64,000 bases of DNA from Limosilactobacillus sp. WILCCON 0051 (GCF_039955095.1 NZ_CP154878.1:558001-622000); one strand, 5' to 3'; positions 8,237-18,984 are shown, numbered from the stretch's first letter. The notes: generated from the letters alone by a model not told the origin. Translations and numbers: made by a program.

Positions 8237-9772
8237 ATGGCTGAGAAGATCACTTTAGAAGAAGCCTTGCGTGAAAACAAAGAACTAAAGGCTAAGATTG
8301 CGGAACTGACCGAGATGGTAAACTATCTGCAAAAGCAACTTTTTGGAAAAAAAACTGAAAAATTAAGTGCTGGCCAGTTGGATCTGTTTGATGACAACGA
8401 ACAGGAAACCGTGCCAACGAATGATTCAACAGTAGAAAAGTTGACCACTACCGTTACCAGTCACCAGAGAAAATGCAAATCAAAGGAATCACGTAAACAA
8501 TTGCTTGATTGCCTAGAACAAGTTGAAGAACTTCATCAGCTAAGCGAGCAAGAACTGACTTGTGATCAATGCGGTCAAATGATGACGGTTATCGGCAAAC
8601 ATGAACAATATCGTGAAGTTAAACTGATTCCTGCCCACTTGTGCTGCAAAATCGTATGTACTGAAACGGCTAGATGCGAACACTGTCAAGATCCGGAAAC
8701 CGACAATGATGTACTCGTTCAGGCAAAGACGCCACAGCCCTTGTTTCCACACAGTTACCTTTCAAGCTCGGTAATCGCCGAAGTACTTTTTGAAAAGTTT
8801 GGTCTGGCAGTACCGTTTACCCGCCAGACGCAGTATTGGGAGCGCCTCGGACTTCCCATCACCAGCAAACATATGGCTCGTGGGGTAATTGAAGCTGGCG
8901 AAAGGTTTGGGCAAAAGATTTATGAACGTCTGCGTCAAGAAATCAAGGCAGCACCTGTGGTGCAGCTTGATGAGACGCCATTTCAAGTTCTGGATCTTGA
9001 TCAATCACATGGCTACTTCTGGTCAGCCTGTTCTACGGCAGAATTCAGTCCACATCAAGTATCGTATTTCCACTATGCCCCTTCACGATCAGGAAAGGTT
9101 ATTACAGAAATCTTAGGTGATGACTTTTCTGGCGGTATTATGTGTGATGGGTTTAGTGGATATTCTGATAATCGCTTACCAGAAGCGTATTGGGGGACCT
9201 GTCTGGTTCATATCAATCGCCAATTTAAGCGACTGCTTGATCCAAAGATTACCCGCTTTCAAGGGCAAAGTATTGCGAGTGACGCCGTGCGGATCCTTGC
9301 CAAAGTATTTCACATCGAAAAACGGTTGAAATATTCATCAGCAAGTGAGAAGGCAGCCCAAAGGCGTCAGCATTTAAAAGCGATGATTGATGATTTCTAT
9401 CAGCTGATTGAAGAAGCCTTGACGAAATCGCCACTCAAACCGCTACGCAATGCAATCAAAAATGCCCTCAAATTGAAGAAGCGGGTTTACCAGATGTTCA
9501 GGCATGGAGAGCTGCCATTGCATAATAATCACAATGAGCAACTGATTCGTCCCACCACGCTGGTCAGAAAGAACAGTCTGTTTGCGAAGTCCACGGCTGG
9601 GGCCAAAGCCAATGCGATCTGGTATAGCATCGTGCAAACCGCAAAACTAAATCATTTGGATGTCTTTAAATATTTAGAGACCCTGCTTAGCGCCTTTACA
9701 AAACGCGAAACGCCAGAAATAGAGGCTTATTTGCCATGGGCTCGTGAAATTCAAGAAAGCTGCAAAGCCTAA
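8237..9772 (+). CDS. tnpC: IS66 transposase TnpC (copy 1)
   Basis: DDE transposase, 511 residues. It has an N-terminal leucine-rich coiled coil (about 5-50), a zinc-finger-like domain with CDQC and CEHC pairs (about 113-150), and a catalytic core with aspartates in LDETPF (about 244) and MCDGFSGY (about 302) and the glutamate in NHNEQLIRP (about 433). A C-terminal IS66_C-type tail follows. ATG 8237 is chosen because AAGGAGGTGA lies 7 bases before it; an in-frame TTG at 8231 is too close to the ribosome site. It is intact, so the element is probably active. Confidence 0.96.
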   Translation: MAEKITLEEALRENKELKAKIAELTEMVNYLQKQLFGKKTEKLSAGQLDLFDDNEQETVPTNDSTVEKLTTTVTSHQRKCKSKESRKQLLDCLEQVEELHQLSEQELTCDQCGQMMTVIGKHEQYREVKLIPAHLCCKIVCTETARCEHCQDPETDNDVLVQAKTPQPLFPHSYLSSSVIAEVLFEKFGLAVPFTRQTQYWERLGLPITSKHMARGVIEAGERFGQKIYERLRQEIKAAPVVQLDETPFQVLDLDQSHGYFWSACSTAEFSPHQVSYFHYAPSRSGKVITEILGDDFSGGIMCDGFSGYSDNRLPEAYWGTCLVHINRQFKRLLDPKITRFQGQSIASDAVRILAKVFHIEKRLKYSSASEKAAQRRQHLKAMIDDFYQLIEEALTKSPLKPLRNAIKNALKLKKRVYQMFRHGELPLHNNHNEQLIRPTTLVRKNSLFAKSTAGAKANAIWYSIVQTAKLNHLDVFKYLETLLSAFTKRETPEIEAYLPWAREIQESCKA

Positions 9773-9784
9773 TTGATAAATGAA

Positions 9785-9830
9785 CAGCGGTCGACCACGC
9801 AGAAATGCGCCGGTCGACCGCTGCTTTTTT
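9785..9830 (+). terminator. Terminator at the right end of IS66 copy 1
   Basis: CAGCGGTCGACC (9785-9796) pairs with GGTCGACCGCTG (9812-9823), followed by six T. It ends the tnp transcript inside the element and should shield cinA from read-through. Confidence 0.9.
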
Positions 9831-9930
9831 GTTCTTTAATTTTTGAAATTGGTCACCGCTTAGTAGGCAACACGGTTCAATATGGTGTGCTTACTTTAGA
9901 ACTTGCTTTTTTGCTTTTTTTAATGCATAA

Positions 9931-9943
9931 GCCGATAATCGGC
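9931..9943. repeat. 13-bp palindrome upstream of cinA
   Basis: GCCGATAATCGGC is a perfect palindrome around one central A, 25 bases before the cinA start. It could be a regulator site for cinA-recA or a small 5' hairpin. It does not match the Gram-positive LexA box I know. Confidence 0.45.
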
Positions 9944-9968
9944 ATATATTAAGTTGAGGGGGATGCTT

Positions 9969-11234
9969 ATGGAAGCAGAAATTATCTCAATTGGAACTGA
10001 AATCGTTTTAGGACAGATCGTCAATACCAATGCCCGCTTCTTAGCTGATCAGCTGCGGCGGCTGGATATTGATGCTCACTGGCAGACAACGACTGATGAT
10101 GATCCAACGCGGATTCAGGCAGCCATCAGACAGGCACAGACACGTGCTCAGCTGATCTTTGTCTGTGGCGGCCTGGGACCAACGCTGGATGATCAGACCA
10201 TGGCCAGCACGGCTGCGGCAATTGGCGTTGAATTGGCTTTGGATGATGAGCAGTGGCAAAAGATTCAAGCCGATTTTGCGATCAGAAAAACCAAAATGAC
10301 GCCAGAAAACATTAAAATGGCCTATTATCTAAAAGGCGGTCAGATCTTGGCTAATCCTACCGGGATGGCCGATGGTGCCTACTTGAATCATCAAGGCCAC
10401 ACCTATGTCGTTTTGCCCGGGCCGCCGCGCGAATTCAAGCCGATGGTAACTCAGAGCCTCTTGCCGCTTTTAAAACAGCAGTTTGGCAATGGTAAAGCCA
10501 TCTTCAGTCATAATCTGCATTTTTTAGGACTCCCAGAATCGCAGCTGATGGATGAGATTGAGCAGGCATTAGATGAAGCCAAACTTGATGACGTCTTGGC
10601 AACCTCATACGTTCAGCCTGGCGAGATTCAAGTTCGTCTAACCATTCATGACGCAATGCAGGCCCAAGCAGAAAAAAAGCTGGCTGCTGCTGAACAAGTT
10701 ATTTTTAAGCGCGTTGGCCGATATTGTTTTGGAATTGGCGAACACGTCACCTTGGCTGAACAAGTCGTTAAGCTGCTGCAAAAGCATCAATGGACGATTA
10801 CCGGGGCCGAAAGTCTGACGGGCGGTATGTTTCAAAGTACGATCTGCAGCGTTCCGGGCGCATCAAAAGTCTTTAATGGTGGGTTTGTAACGTATGCTGC
10901 GCAGGCAAAAGAGCAGCTGTTGGGCGTTCCTAAAGCCGTAATCGACCAATATGGCGTTGTCAGTGCTCAAACGGCCAAAGCAATGGCTGAGGGATGTCAA
11001 AAGAAAATGAATGCCGATGTTGGGGTCTCATTTACTGGGGTCGCCGGCCCAGATGCTTTAGAAGGTCAGCCTGCTGGAACGGTTTGGATCGGGATCGCAA
11101 TCAAGGGGCAGCCAACTCAGACCAGCCAACTGCATCTCTCTCAAAAAATGGCAACGCGCCAATGGATTCGCCAGCGCAGCGTTCAAATGGGATTGTTGTT
11201 TACCTATTGGGCTTTGCAAAATAAAACGAACTAA
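9969..11234 (+). CDS. cinA: CinA, competence/damage-inducible protein with nicotinamide-nucleotide amidase domain
   Basis: 421 residues. The N-terminal MoCF-like domain (about 1-170, starting MEAEIISIGTEIVLGQIVNTN, with GGLGPTLDD near 63-71) represents the ADP-ribose pyrophosphatase part of the family. The C-terminal PncC-type domain (about 255-415, with ESLTGG and GVAGPD) deamidates NMN in pyridine-nucleotide recycling. ATG 9969 is preferred, with GAGGGGG about 8 bases upstream; TTG 9954 and ATG 9963 are in frame but poorly placed. In many Firmicutes it is co-transcribed with recA during competence. Here IS66 copy 1 ends 74 bp upstream. Confidence 0.93.
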   Translation: MEAEIISIGTEIVLGQIVNTNARFLADQLRRLDIDAHWQTTTDDDPTRIQAAIRQAQTRAQLIFVCGGLGPTLDDQTMASTAAAIGVELALDDEQWQKIQADFAIRKTKMTPENIKMAYYLKGGQILANPTGMADGAYLNHQGHTYVVLPGPPREFKPMVTQSLLPLLKQQFGNGKAIFSHNLHFLGLPESQLMDEIEQALDEAKLDDVLATSYVQPGEIQVRLTIHDAMQAQAEKKLAAAEQVIFKRVGRYCFGIGEHVTLAEQVVKLLQKHQWTITGAESLTGGMFQSTICSVPGASKVFNGGFVTYAAQAKEQLLGVPKAVIDQYGVVSAQTAKAMAEGCQKKMNADVGVSFTGVAGPDALEGQPAGTVWIGIAIKGQPTQTSQLHLSQKMATRQWIRQRSVQMGLLFTYWALQNKTN

Positions 11235-11315
11235 CGTTCACTTTTTGCTTGTCTTTTACCTATGATTACTGATAAGATAGTTACAGACAACTTCGGACAT
11301 AAGGAGGAAAACATT

Positions 11316-12410
11316 TTGGCTGATCAACGACAGGCAGCGCTGGAAAATGCACTGCGTAAAATCGAAAAAAACTTCGGCAAAGGCTCCATCATGCGAATGG
11401 GTGACGCAGCTGATACCAAGATTGCGACGGTTTCCAGTGGCTCGCTGGCAATTGATGAAGCATTGGGGGTAGGCGGCTATCCGCGTGGTCGGATTATTGA
11501 AATGTATGGACCAGAAAGTTCCGGTAAAACGACGGTGGCCCTGCATGCCGTTGCTGAAGTGCAGAAGCGTGGCGGGACGGCAGCCTATATTGATGCTGAA
11601 AACGCATTGGACCCACAATATGCACAGGCACTAGGCGTTGATGTCAAGGACCTGCTGCTCTCTCAGCCAGATACGGGTGAAGAAGGCTTGGAAATTGCTG
11701 ATGCCTTGATTGCCAGCGGCGCGGTTGATATCGTAATCGTTGACTCAGTAGCGGCATTGGTTCCGCGTGCTGAAATTGAGGGCGAGATGGGTGATACTCA
11801 CGTTGGCCTGCAGGCACGTCTGATGTCGCAGGCACTGCGCAAGCTCTCTGGTGAAATCAATAAAACTAAGACGATTGCCATTTTTATCAACCAGATTCGG
11901 GAAAAGGTCGGGGTTATGTTTGGCAATCCAGAAACGACGCCAGGTGGTCGAGCACTGAAGTTCTACTCCACGATTCGAATGGAGATTCGTCGTGGTGAGC
12001 AGTTGAAAGACGGAACTGAGGTTATTGGTAATCGTGCCAAAATCAAAGTCGTTAAGAACAAGGTTGCGCCACCATTCAGAAAAGCAGAAGTCGACATCAT
12101 GTATGGTCAGGGAATTTCTAAGACCGGTGAAGTCTTAGATATGGCCGTTGAAAAAGACCTGGTTAAAAAGAGTGGTGCCTGGTATTCATACGGTAACGAA
12201 CGAATTGGTCAGGGACGTGAAAATGCCAAGAAGTGGCTGGATGAACATCCTGAAGCAATGGCCGAGCTGACTAACAAAGTTCGAGTTGCCTATGGTATGG
12301 AGCCGGATGCTTCATTGACGGCAGCAGCTGATGGCGAAAATGAGACTGCTAAAAATAAAAAGCCACAGCAGGAAAGTCTTGACGTGGCAACGGAAACTGA
12401 CGATAAGTAA
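11316..12410 (+). CDS. recA: RecA recombinase
   Basis: Strand-exchange ATPase for homologous recombination, SOS induction and transformation, 364 residues. Walker A is GPESSGKT (65-72), and the loop-2 region [13 protein letters not shown] is present around 194-206. The acidic C-terminal tail is normal. The start is TTG 11316, with AAGGAGG (11301-11307) upstream, giving [18 protein letters not shown] as in relatives; an in-frame ATG at 11262 would add an unconserved extension. I see no consensus Gram-positive LexA box in the 80 bases between cinA and recA. Confidence 0.97.
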   Translation: MADQRQAALENALRKIEKNFGKGSIMRMGDAADTKIATVSSGSLAIDEALGVGGYPRGRIIEMYGPESSGKTTVALHAVAEVQKRGGTAAYIDAENALDPQYAQALGVDVKDLLLSQPDTGEEGLEIADALIASGAVDIVIVDSVAALVPRAEIEGEMGDTHVGLQARLMSQALRKLSGEINKTKTIAIFINQIREKVGVMFGNPETTPGGRALKFYSTIRMEIRRGEQLKDGTEVIGNRAKIKVVKNKVAPPFRKAEVDIMYGQGISKTGEVLDMAVEKDLVKKSGAWYSYGNERIGQGRENAKKWLDEHPEAMAELTNKVRVAYGMEPDASLTAAADGENETAKNKKPQQESLDVATETDDK

Positions 12411-12415
12411 GCAAT

Positions 12416-12455
12416 AAAACTCAAATTCGGCCGCGGCTGGATTTGAGTTTTTATT
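12416..12455 (+). terminator. recA terminator
   Basis: AAAACTCAAAT (12416-12426) pairs with ATTTGAGTTTT (12441-12451), with a GC-rich loop and a following T-rich stretch. Confidence 0.9.
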
Positions 12456-12460
12456 TAGTT

Positions 12461-12490
12461 ATCTTAATGTCACGGAAGCTACATTAAGAT
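12461..12490. repeat. 10-10-10 perfect inverted repeat between recA and rny
   Basis: ATCTTAATGT (12461-12470) and ACATTAAGAT (12481-12490) are exact inverse complements separated by ten bases. The repeat lies 17 bp upstream of the rny -35 box, in a position suited to an operator; as RNA it would be a weak hairpin. Confidence 0.55.
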
Positions 12491-12507
12491 TTGTTTAACT
12501 TGAATTA

Positions 12508-12536
12508 TTGACACTATTCATAAGCACGATTAAAAT
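12508..12536 (+). promoter_or_regulatory. Promoter of rny
   Basis: TTGACA (12508-12513), a 17-bp spacer and TAAAAT (12531-12536) give a near-consensus vegetative promoter with an untranslated leader of about 80 bases. Confidence 0.8.
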
Positions 12537-12624
12537 TACTTTGTGTGCAGATTTTCATTTGTTCACTATTAATTAATTGTTAATTCAACCAACAACATAA
12601 AATAGTTGATGCGGAGGTGAAACG

Positions 12625-14184
12625 ATGAGTGCTTTCGGCTTGTTAATCGCCGCGCTCGCTATGGTTGTCGGTATTATTGTCGGCTATGTAATTCGAAAAG
12701 TCTCTTATGAGAAACAAATTGCACAGGCGCACAATAGCGCCGAGGGAATTATCGCTGCTGCGAAAAAAGATGCTGCGACGGCCAAAAAAGAGGCTATTTT
12801 AGAGGCCAAAGAAGAAAGTCACAGATATCGGGAAAGTGTGGAGCAAGAGCTTAAAAAGCGTCGCGATGAGGTTCAGCGTCAAGAAGACCGGATGCTGCAG
12901 CGCGAAACCACCCTTGATCGCAAGGATAATGCCCTTGAAAAAAGAGAAAATGCAGTCAGTTCCCGCGAACATAAACTGGATCAAAGGAACGAGCAGATTC
13001 AAAAAAGTCAACAACAAGTAACGCAATTGATTGAACAGCGTCAGGCTGAACTGGAAAAAGTAGCTCAGATGTCGCATGAAGATGCCAAAGAACTGTTGTT
13101 AAAACAGCTCCAGAATGAGTTGAAGACGGAACGCGAGGTTATGATCCGCGAAAGTGAGCAGACTGCTGAACTGGCAGCTGACAGAAAAGCTAAGCAGCTG
13201 ATTGTTGAAGCAATTCAACGCAGCGCGGCTGACACGGTTTCAGATGCGACCGTTTCCGTTGTCGCCCTGCCTAATGATGATATGAAAGGTCGAATTATTG
13301 GGCGTGAAGGACGCAACATTCGAACTTTGGAAACTTTAACCGGAATTGATCTGATTATCGACGACACGCCACAAGCGGTCGTTTTGAGTGGTTTTGATCC
13401 GGTGCGGCGTGAAATTGCTAAAATGGCTTTGGAACGCTTAATCCAAGATGGTCGAATTCATCCTGCCAAGATCGAAGAAGCAGTTGATAAAGCCCGCCGA
13501 GATATGGATGCTCAGCTGCGCGAGACTGGCGAACAGACCGTATTTGATCTGGGACTGCATGCGATGCATCCCGATCTGATCAAAACGATTGGTCGGATGA
13601 AATATCGGACCAGCTATGGCCAAAATGTTTTGGACCATTCAATTGAGGTTGCCAAGCTGGCAGGTATTATGGCTGCCGAGCTTGGTGAAGACGTTACCCT
13701 AGCGAAACGCGCTGGTTTATTACATGATATCGGCAAGGCCGTCGATCATGAGGTTGATGGCTCACATGTCGAATTGGGGGTCGAGTTGACTCGCAAGTAT
13801 AAAGAAAATCCAGTTGTGATTAATACGATTGCCTCTCATCACGGCGACGTACCGGCCGAATCAATCATTGCCGTATTGGTTCAGGCGGCTGATGCAGTTT
13901 CAGGTGCGCGTCCTGGTGCTAGAAGCGAGTCGCTTGAGCAATACATTCAACGGCTCAAAAAATTAGAAGAGATTGCCAACCGCAATCCGGGCGTTGATCA
14001 CAGCTATGCTATTCAAGCCGGGCGGGAGGTTCGCGTTATTGTCAAGCCAGACAAGATTACGGACTTGCAGGCCACGGCTTTGGCACATGATATTAAGCGA
14101 GAGATCGAAGGACAGCTTGAATATCCTGGCCATATCAAGGTTACGGTTATTCGTGAAGTACGCGCCGTCGATTATGCTAAATAG
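12625..14184 (+). CDS. rny: Ribonuclease Y
   Basis: Membrane-anchored endoribonuclease that initiates mRNA decay, 519 residues. It has an N-terminal membrane helix (about 4-24), a long charged coiled coil (about 28-200), a KH domain with [15 protein letters not shown] (about 216-230) and an HD phosphohydrolase domain with [12 protein letters not shown] (about 367-378). The ribosome site GGAGGTG precedes ATG 12625. Length and order match the family. It has its own promoter and terminator. Confidence 0.97.
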   Translation: MSAFGLLIAALAMVVGIIVGYVIRKVSYEKQIAQAHNSAEGIIAAAKKDAATAKKEAILEAKEESHRYRESVEQELKKRRDEVQRQEDRMLQRETTLDRKDNALEKRENAVSSREHKLDQRNEQIQKSQQQVTQLIEQRQAELEKVAQMSHEDAKELLLKQLQNELKTEREVMIRESEQTAELAADRKAKQLIVEAIQRSAADTVSDATVSVVALPNDDMKGRIIGREGRNIRTLETLTGIDLIIDDTPQAVVLSGFDPVRREIAKMALERLIQDGRIHPAKIEEAVDKARRDMDAQLRETGEQTVFDLGLHAMHPDLIKTIGRMKYRTSYGQNVLDHSIEVAKLAGIMAAELGEDVTLAKRAGLLHDIGKAVDHEVDGSHVELGVELTRKYKENPVVINTIASHHGDVPAESIIAVLVQAADAVSGARPGARSESLEQYIQRLKKLEEIANRNPGVDHSYAIQAGREVRVIVKPDKITDLQATALAHDIKREIEGQLEYPGHIKVTVIREVRAVDYAK

Positions 14185-14191
14185 TAAAAAT

Positions 14192-14230
14192 AGGGATTGG
14201 AGAAGTGGTTCTTCAGTCCCTGTTTTGCGT
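14192..14230 (+). terminator. rny terminator
   Basis: AGGGATTGGAGAAG (14192-14205) pairs with CTTCAGTCCCT (14211-14221), then GTTTTGCGTTTTT. It separates rny from mutS. Confidence 0.75.
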
Positions 14231-14289
14231 TTTTGATTCAAATTCATGTAAAATAAAGAAATTAATATAAATGGAGCAGGTGAAAATTT

Positions 14290-16938
14290 TTGGCTAAAAA
14301 GCTTACGCCAATGATGGCACAATATCAACAAGTTAAAGACCAATATCCAGATGCTTTTTTGTTCTATCGATTGGGCGATTTTTATGAGCTGTTTAATGAT
14401 GATGCCGTCAAAGGTGCCCAGATCCTCGAATTGACGCTGACGACGCGCAATCACAGCGCTGCCAACCCAATTCCAATGTGCGGCGTTCCGCATAAGGCCG
14501 TTGATGGCTACGTCGACATTCTGATTGATAAGGGGTACAAGGTTGCTATCTGCGAACAGATGGAAGATCCTAAAAAAGCCAAGGGAATGGTTAAACGTGC
14601 CGTTACACGCCTGATTACCCCAGGAACGCAGATGGATCAAAGCGGTGATGCGGCTCGCAATAACAACTATCTAGCCGCCTTGAATCAGCAGGGATCAACG
14701 TTTGAGCTGGCCTATGCAGATCTGGCAACCGGTGAATTAAAGACTACCACGCTGAAAGGAAAAAACGCAGCTTTAAATGAACTGATCAACCTGCAGACCA
14801 AAGAAATCGTGGCTGATGACTCACTGGCTGCTGAAATGGTACAGCAGCTGACCAAACGCAACATTTTGCTATCCAAACAGTCTGAAATTTTAAAAAATGC
14901 CGAAGTCAGCTACCTGACGCAGGACCTTGAACGACCTGGCGAAAAACAGGTGGTCGCGCAGCTTGTCTCATATCTGCTGACGACGCAGAAACGTTCGCTT
15001 GACCATCTGCAAAAGGCAATCTCTTATCAGCCAAGCTCCTATATGAAAATTGACCATTATTCCAAGACCAATCTGGAATTAACGACCAATATGCGCAGCG
15101 GCAAGCGCCAAGGAACGTTGGTATGGCTCTTGGATGAAACGAAAACGGCAATGGGCAGTCGACTGCTAAAGCGCTGGCTGGATCGCCCTTTGATTGATGC
15201 TGAACAGATTGAGCAGCGGCAGGATAAGGTTCAGGTACTGTTGGACAACTATTTTGAAAGAAGCAATCTGCAGCAGGAACTGACCCAAGTATACGATCTG
15301 GAGCGCCTGGCTGGCCGAGTGGCATATGGCAGCGTAAATGGCCGCGACCTGATTCAGTTAAAGACATCGCTTCTGCAGGTACCAAAAATCAAATATATTT
15401 TAGAAACGCTTGACGCGCCGGTTTTTGATGATCTGGCAGCCAAACTGGATCCCTTGTCTGATATCGCCGACTTGATTGAACGCTCGATTGCTGAAGAACC
15501 GCCAATCTCGGTTACTGACGGCGGCGTGATCAAGACAGGATACAACGATCAGCTTGATCAGTACCGCGATGCGATGAATAATGGCAAGCAGTGGATTGCA
15601 CAGCTGCAGGCAAAAGAACGCGAAGCAACTGGCATCAGCAACCTTAAGATTGGCTATAATCATGTTTTTGGCTACTATATTGAAGTTACCAAGGCCAATC
15701 TAAGCAAGCTGCCGACTGATCGTTATGAACGCAAGCAGACACTGACGAATGCCGAGCGTTTCAGCACGCCAGAACTAAAAGCCAAGGAAGCCTTGATTTT
15801 AGGCGCGCAGGAAAAATCAACTGCTTTGGAGTACGATCTGTTTGTGGGCGTGCGCGAAACCGTCAAAAAGGCAATCAATCGGCTGCAGTCACTGGCTAAG
15901 GCTTTGTCAGAGCTGGATGTCTTGCAGAGTTTTGCAGTGGTCAGCGAAGACTATCATTTTGTACGACCGCAGATGAACCAAGAGCACCGTCTGGAAATCA
16001 AAAACGGCCGGCATCCGGTGGTTGAAAAGGTAATGGGCTACCAGAAGTACGTGCCAAATGACGTTTTGATGGATCCGCAGACATCGATTCTTTTGATCAC
16101 AGGTCCCAACATGTCAGGTAAAAGTACCTATATGCGGCAACTGGCTCTAACAGCAGTCATGGCGCAGATGGGCTGCTTTGTACCGGCTGATCGGGCGAAC
16201 CTGCCGATTTTTGATCAGATCTTTACGCGAATTGGCGCCGCTGATGACTTGATTGCTGGTGAAAGTACGTTCATGGTCGAAATGATGGAAGCTAACAATG
16301 CGCTGCAGCATGCTACGGCCAACAGTCTGATTTTGTTTGACGAGATCGGACGAGGCACGGCAACCTATGATGGCATGGCACTGGCGCAGGCAATTATTGA
16401 GTACGTTCATGATCATGTCGGCGCTAAGACGCTGTTTTCCACGCATTATCATGAACTGACCGATCTGGAGCAGAATCTTAAGCACCTGCATAACGTTCAT
16501 GTCGGCGCAACTGAAGAAAACGGCGAGCTCGTCTTTTTGCATAAAATTGAGGATGGTCCGGCTGATAAGTCTTACGGGATTCATGTTGCCAAACTGGCGG
16601 GGATGCCGACAGATCTGTTGAAACGGGCTGCTCAGATTCTCAATCAGCTGGAAAGTCAAGATGAGATCAAATTGACAACACCAGCTGAAAAAATCGCTGC
16701 ACCGGCTGCTTCATCGTCAGCTGCGGCACCAGATGCTGATGAGTCAACCCCGCTTGCCGCCGAACCAGATGGGCAGCTGGAACTGTTTGCTCCAGTACCA
16801 AAAACTGTCAAGTCTGCATCAGGTCCAGAAGCAAAAGTGATCAGTCAGCTTAAGAATCTGAATTTAATGGGAATGACGCCAATGGAAATCATGAACCAGG
16901 TCTATGAATGGCAGACAAAACTGGCAAAACAAAAGTGA
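14290..16938 (+). CDS. mutS: MutS, DNA mismatch recognition protein
   Basis: Binds base mismatches and recruits MutL, 882 residues. The mismatch-stacking Phe-X-Glu is present as FYE at residues 31-33 in GDFYELF. ABC-type ATPase motifs are Walker [10 protein letters not shown] (about 605-613), then [12 protein letters not shown] and STHYHEL. A Ala/Ser/Pro-rich linker (about 800-835) precedes the C-terminal tetramer segment. The start is TTG 14290 behind GGAGCAGGTG. mutL follows after 11 bp. Confidence 0.97.
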   Translation: MAKKLTPMMAQYQQVKDQYPDAFLFYRLGDFYELFNDDAVKGAQILELTLTTRNHSAANPIPMCGVPHKAVDGYVDILIDKGYKVAICEQMEDPKKAKGMVKRAVTRLITPGTQMDQSGDAARNNNYLAALNQQGSTFELAYADLATGELKTTTLKGKNAALNELINLQTKEIVADDSLAAEMVQQLTKRNILLSKQSEILKNAEVSYLTQDLERPGEKQVVAQLVSYLLTTQKRSLDHLQKAISYQPSSYMKIDHYSKTNLELTTNMRSGKRQGTLVWLLDETKTAMGSRLLKRWLDRPLIDAEQIEQRQDKVQVLLDNYFERSNLQQELTQVYDLERLAGRVAYGSVNGRDLIQLKTSLLQVPKIKYILETLDAPVFDDLAAKLDPLSDIADLIERSIAEEPPISVTDGGVIKTGYNDQLDQYRDAMNNGKQWIAQLQAKEREATGISNLKIGYNHVFGYYIEVTKANLSKLPTDRYERKQTLTNAERFSTPELKAKEALILGAQEKSTALEYDLFVGVRETVKKAINRLQSLAKALSELDVLQSFAVVSEDYHFVRPQMNQEHRLEIKNGRHPVVEKVMGYQKYVPNDVLMDPQTSILLITGPNMSGKSTYMRQLALTAVMAQMGCFVPADRANLPIFDQIFTRIGAADDLIAGESTFMVEMMEANNALQHATANSLILFDEIGRGTATYDGMALAQAIIEYVHDHVGAKTLFSTHYHELTDLEQNLKHLHNVHVGATEENGELVFLHKIEDGPADKSYGIHVAKLAGMPTDLLKRAAQILNQLESQDEIKLTTPAEKIAAPAASSSAAAPDADESTPLAAEPDGQLELFAPVPKTVKSASGPEAKVISQLKNLNLMGMTPMEIMNQVYEWQTKLAKQK

Positions 16939-16949
16939 GTTGAGTATTC

Positions 16950-18926
16950 ATGGGAAAAATTCATCAACTAAGCAGCGTTTTGGCCAATCAGATTGCGGCT
17001 GGTGAGGTAATTGAACGCCCCTCATCAATCGTAAAGGAACTGGTAGAAAACGCTTTGGACGCGCATAGTCATCGAATTGACGTCGTGGTAACTGAAGCTG
17101 GGTTAGGCAGTATTCGCGTGATCGATGATGGTGACGGAATTGCCAGAAGCGACGTTCCAATGGCCTTTAAGCGGCATGCAACCAGCAAGATTGAATCAGC
17201 GCGCGATCTGTTTCGCGTCCAGACGATGGGGTTTCGTGGGGAAGCGCTGCCCAGTATAGCCTCGGTTGCTGATGTAATCATGACGACGGCAACAAAAGGA
17301 CAAGAAGGGACGGCCTATCATATTCGCGGTGGCGAGGAGAAGTCGCTTAAACCAGCAATTGCACGGCAAGGAACGGATATTTTAGTGACGGAGCTGTTTT
17401 ATAATACCCCAGCGCGGCTAAAGTATTTAAAGTCGCCTAAAACCGAGCTGAGTCATCTGGTTGATATCGTCAATCGTTTGGCTTTGGCTAATCCTGATGT
17501 TGCAATCTCGTTTACTCACGATGGACGGGAAATGTTTCGCTCAGCAGGCAACGGCAGACTGCAGCAGGTTATTGCCGCTATCGATGGCGTTAACGTTGGG
17601 CGTGGGATGCTTCCAGTCCAAGGGGAAAATCCCGATTTTAGAATTTCTGGCTATATCTCACGACCAGAACTGACGCGTGCCCAAAGAAGCCATATCACGC
17701 TGACGATCAATCATCGCTATGTGCGCAGCTATGCATTGACCAAGGCGATTATTGCCGGCTATCAGTCAAAGCTGATGGTAGGACGTTTTCCGCTTGCCGT
17801 TATTAATATCGATCTGGATCCGGTCTTGGTTGATGTCAATGTGCATCCAGCCAAGCGTGAGGTTCGCCTAAGCAAGGAAGATCAGTTGGCCAGTCTTTTG
17901 GAACAGGCTGTCTATCATAGTCTGGCCAATCAGAATCTGATTCCGGACGCTGGCTCACAGGCACGGCAGCTAAAAGATAAGCAGGAAGCTCAAGCAGCAT
18001 ATTTTGCTGAAGCCGTACCTGCCTACCAGACGGCTGATGAAAAAGCACCGGCTCAAGCCACGCCGTCGACGGTTACCGCAGCTGAAGATGATGAGCGTCA
18101 GGCTGCTGAACCAGTTGTCATCAAAGAGCGTCAGGATCTGACCCGGCCTGCCATGGCTGCTTTTGATCAGCGCTATCAAAATGAGTCGCAGGTACCACCA
18201 TTTGAGCAGCCGATTTTGACCAGCCATCAAACCAAAGCGGACGTAAAGACTGAAGAAATGGCGTTGGATATTGACGATGCAGGCGATCAGGAAAACCAGC
18301 GCTTCCCTGATCTGCAGTATCTGGCGCAGTATCATGGCACCTTTTTGCTGGCTCAGGCTTCAGATGGTCTTTATCTGGTCGATCAGCATGCCGCCCAAGA
18401 ACGAATCAACTTTGAACGCTTTCGGCATGAGATCGGCGAGGTTGGTCATGATCAGCAGGCATTTTTGACGCCCTTGGTATTAAGCTTCTCGACTGCTGAG
18501 GCGTTAAAGATCAGTGAGCATCTCGACGTTCTTAAAGGGGTGGGCTTGAATCTGGAGCCGTTTGGACAGAACAGTTTTGTCCTTTCTGAGCATCCCACTT
18601 GGTTTGTTGAAGGACAAGAAGAGGCAACGGCTAAAGAAATGATTGATTGGGTATTGAGCGATACCGAGCTGAGCGTGGCGCATTTTCGTTTGAAAACGGC
18701 AATGATGATGAGCTGCAAGCGTGCGATCAAGGCTAATCATCATTTGGATAATCAGCAGGCTAAGGCACTGTTGGAAAAGCTGGCCCAGTGTCAAAATCCG
18801 TTTAATTGTCCACATGGCCGTCCAGTCACGATTCGCTTTACTGATACTGATCTGGAGAAGCTTTTTAAGCGGATTCAGGATCATCACCAAGCCTATTCGC
18901 GCGATTTTGATGCCCATTCATTCTAG
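16950..18926 (+). CDS. mutL: MutL, mismatch repair ATPase/endonuclease
   Basis: 658 residues. The N-terminal GHKL ATPase has IAAGEVIERP (about 14-23), ENALDA and DDGDGI. A variable acidic linker (about 340-440) leads to the C-terminal dimerisation domain, which contains the endonuclease motif DQHAAQERINFE (DQHAx2Ex4E) and CPHGRP near the end. This is therefore the nicking MutL type of organisms without MutH. ATG 16950 lies 11 bp after mutS, so the pair forms an operon. Confidence 0.97.
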   Translation: MGKIHQLSSVLANQIAAGEVIERPSSIVKELVENALDAHSHRIDVVVTEAGLGSIRVIDDGDGIARSDVPMAFKRHATSKIESARDLFRVQTMGFRGEALPSIASVADVIMTTATKGQEGTAYHIRGGEEKSLKPAIARQGTDILVTELFYNTPARLKYLKSPKTELSHLVDIVNRLALANPDVAISFTHDGREMFRSAGNGRLQQVIAAIDGVNVGRGMLPVQGENPDFRISGYISRPELTRAQRSHITLTINHRYVRSYALTKAIIAGYQSKLMVGRFPLAVINIDLDPVLVDVNVHPAKREVRLSKEDQLASLLEQAVYHSLANQNLIPDAGSQARQLKDKQEAQAAYFAEAVPAYQTADEKAPAQATPSTVTAAEDDERQAAEPVVIKERQDLTRPAMAAFDQRYQNESQVPPFEQPILTSHQTKADVKTEEMALDIDDAGDQENQRFPDLQYLAQYHGTFLLAQASDGLYLVDQHAAQERINFERFRHEIGEVGHDQQAFLTPLVLSFSTAEALKISEHLDVLKGVGLNLEPFGQNSFVLSEHPTWFVEGQEEATAKEMIDWVLSDTELSVAHFRLKTAMMMSCKRAIKANHHLDNQQAKALLEKLAQCQNPFNCPHGRPVTIRFTDTDLEKLFKRIQDHHQAYSRDFDAHSF

Positions 18927-18942
18927 GTGGCGAACATTTGTG

Positions 18943-18951
18943 TGGTATAAT
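18943..18951 (+). promoter_or_regulatory. Extended -10 promoter of ruvAB
   Basis: TGGTATAAT is a perfect TGn extended -10 with no convincing -35, 34 bases before the ruvA start. Confidence 0.6.
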
Positions 18952-18984
18952 GAAAAACAACAGTTAAAAAGTGAGGAATAAAAA

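Larger units (their letters stand above)
7561..9894 (+). mobile_element. IS66-family insertion sequence, copy 1 (2334 bp)
   Basis: A complete element with imperfect terminal inverted repeats: GTAAGCACACTATAACC at the left, and GTAAGCACACCATATTG as the complement of the right end. It carries the three-gene tnpA-tnpB-tnpC set. It is flanked by an 8-bp direct repeat TTTAGAAC (7553-7560 and 9895-9902), the duplication length typical of IS66. The same sequence recurs at 42674-45007 at a constant offset of 35113, and all encoded proteins are identical, so one copy arose recently from the other or both from a common donor. Insertion is between pgsA and cinA. Confidence 0.97.

Noticed and set aside
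11235..11316. LexA (SOS) box before recA
   Set aside because: No sequence close to the GAAC...GTTC operator is visible between cinA and recA.
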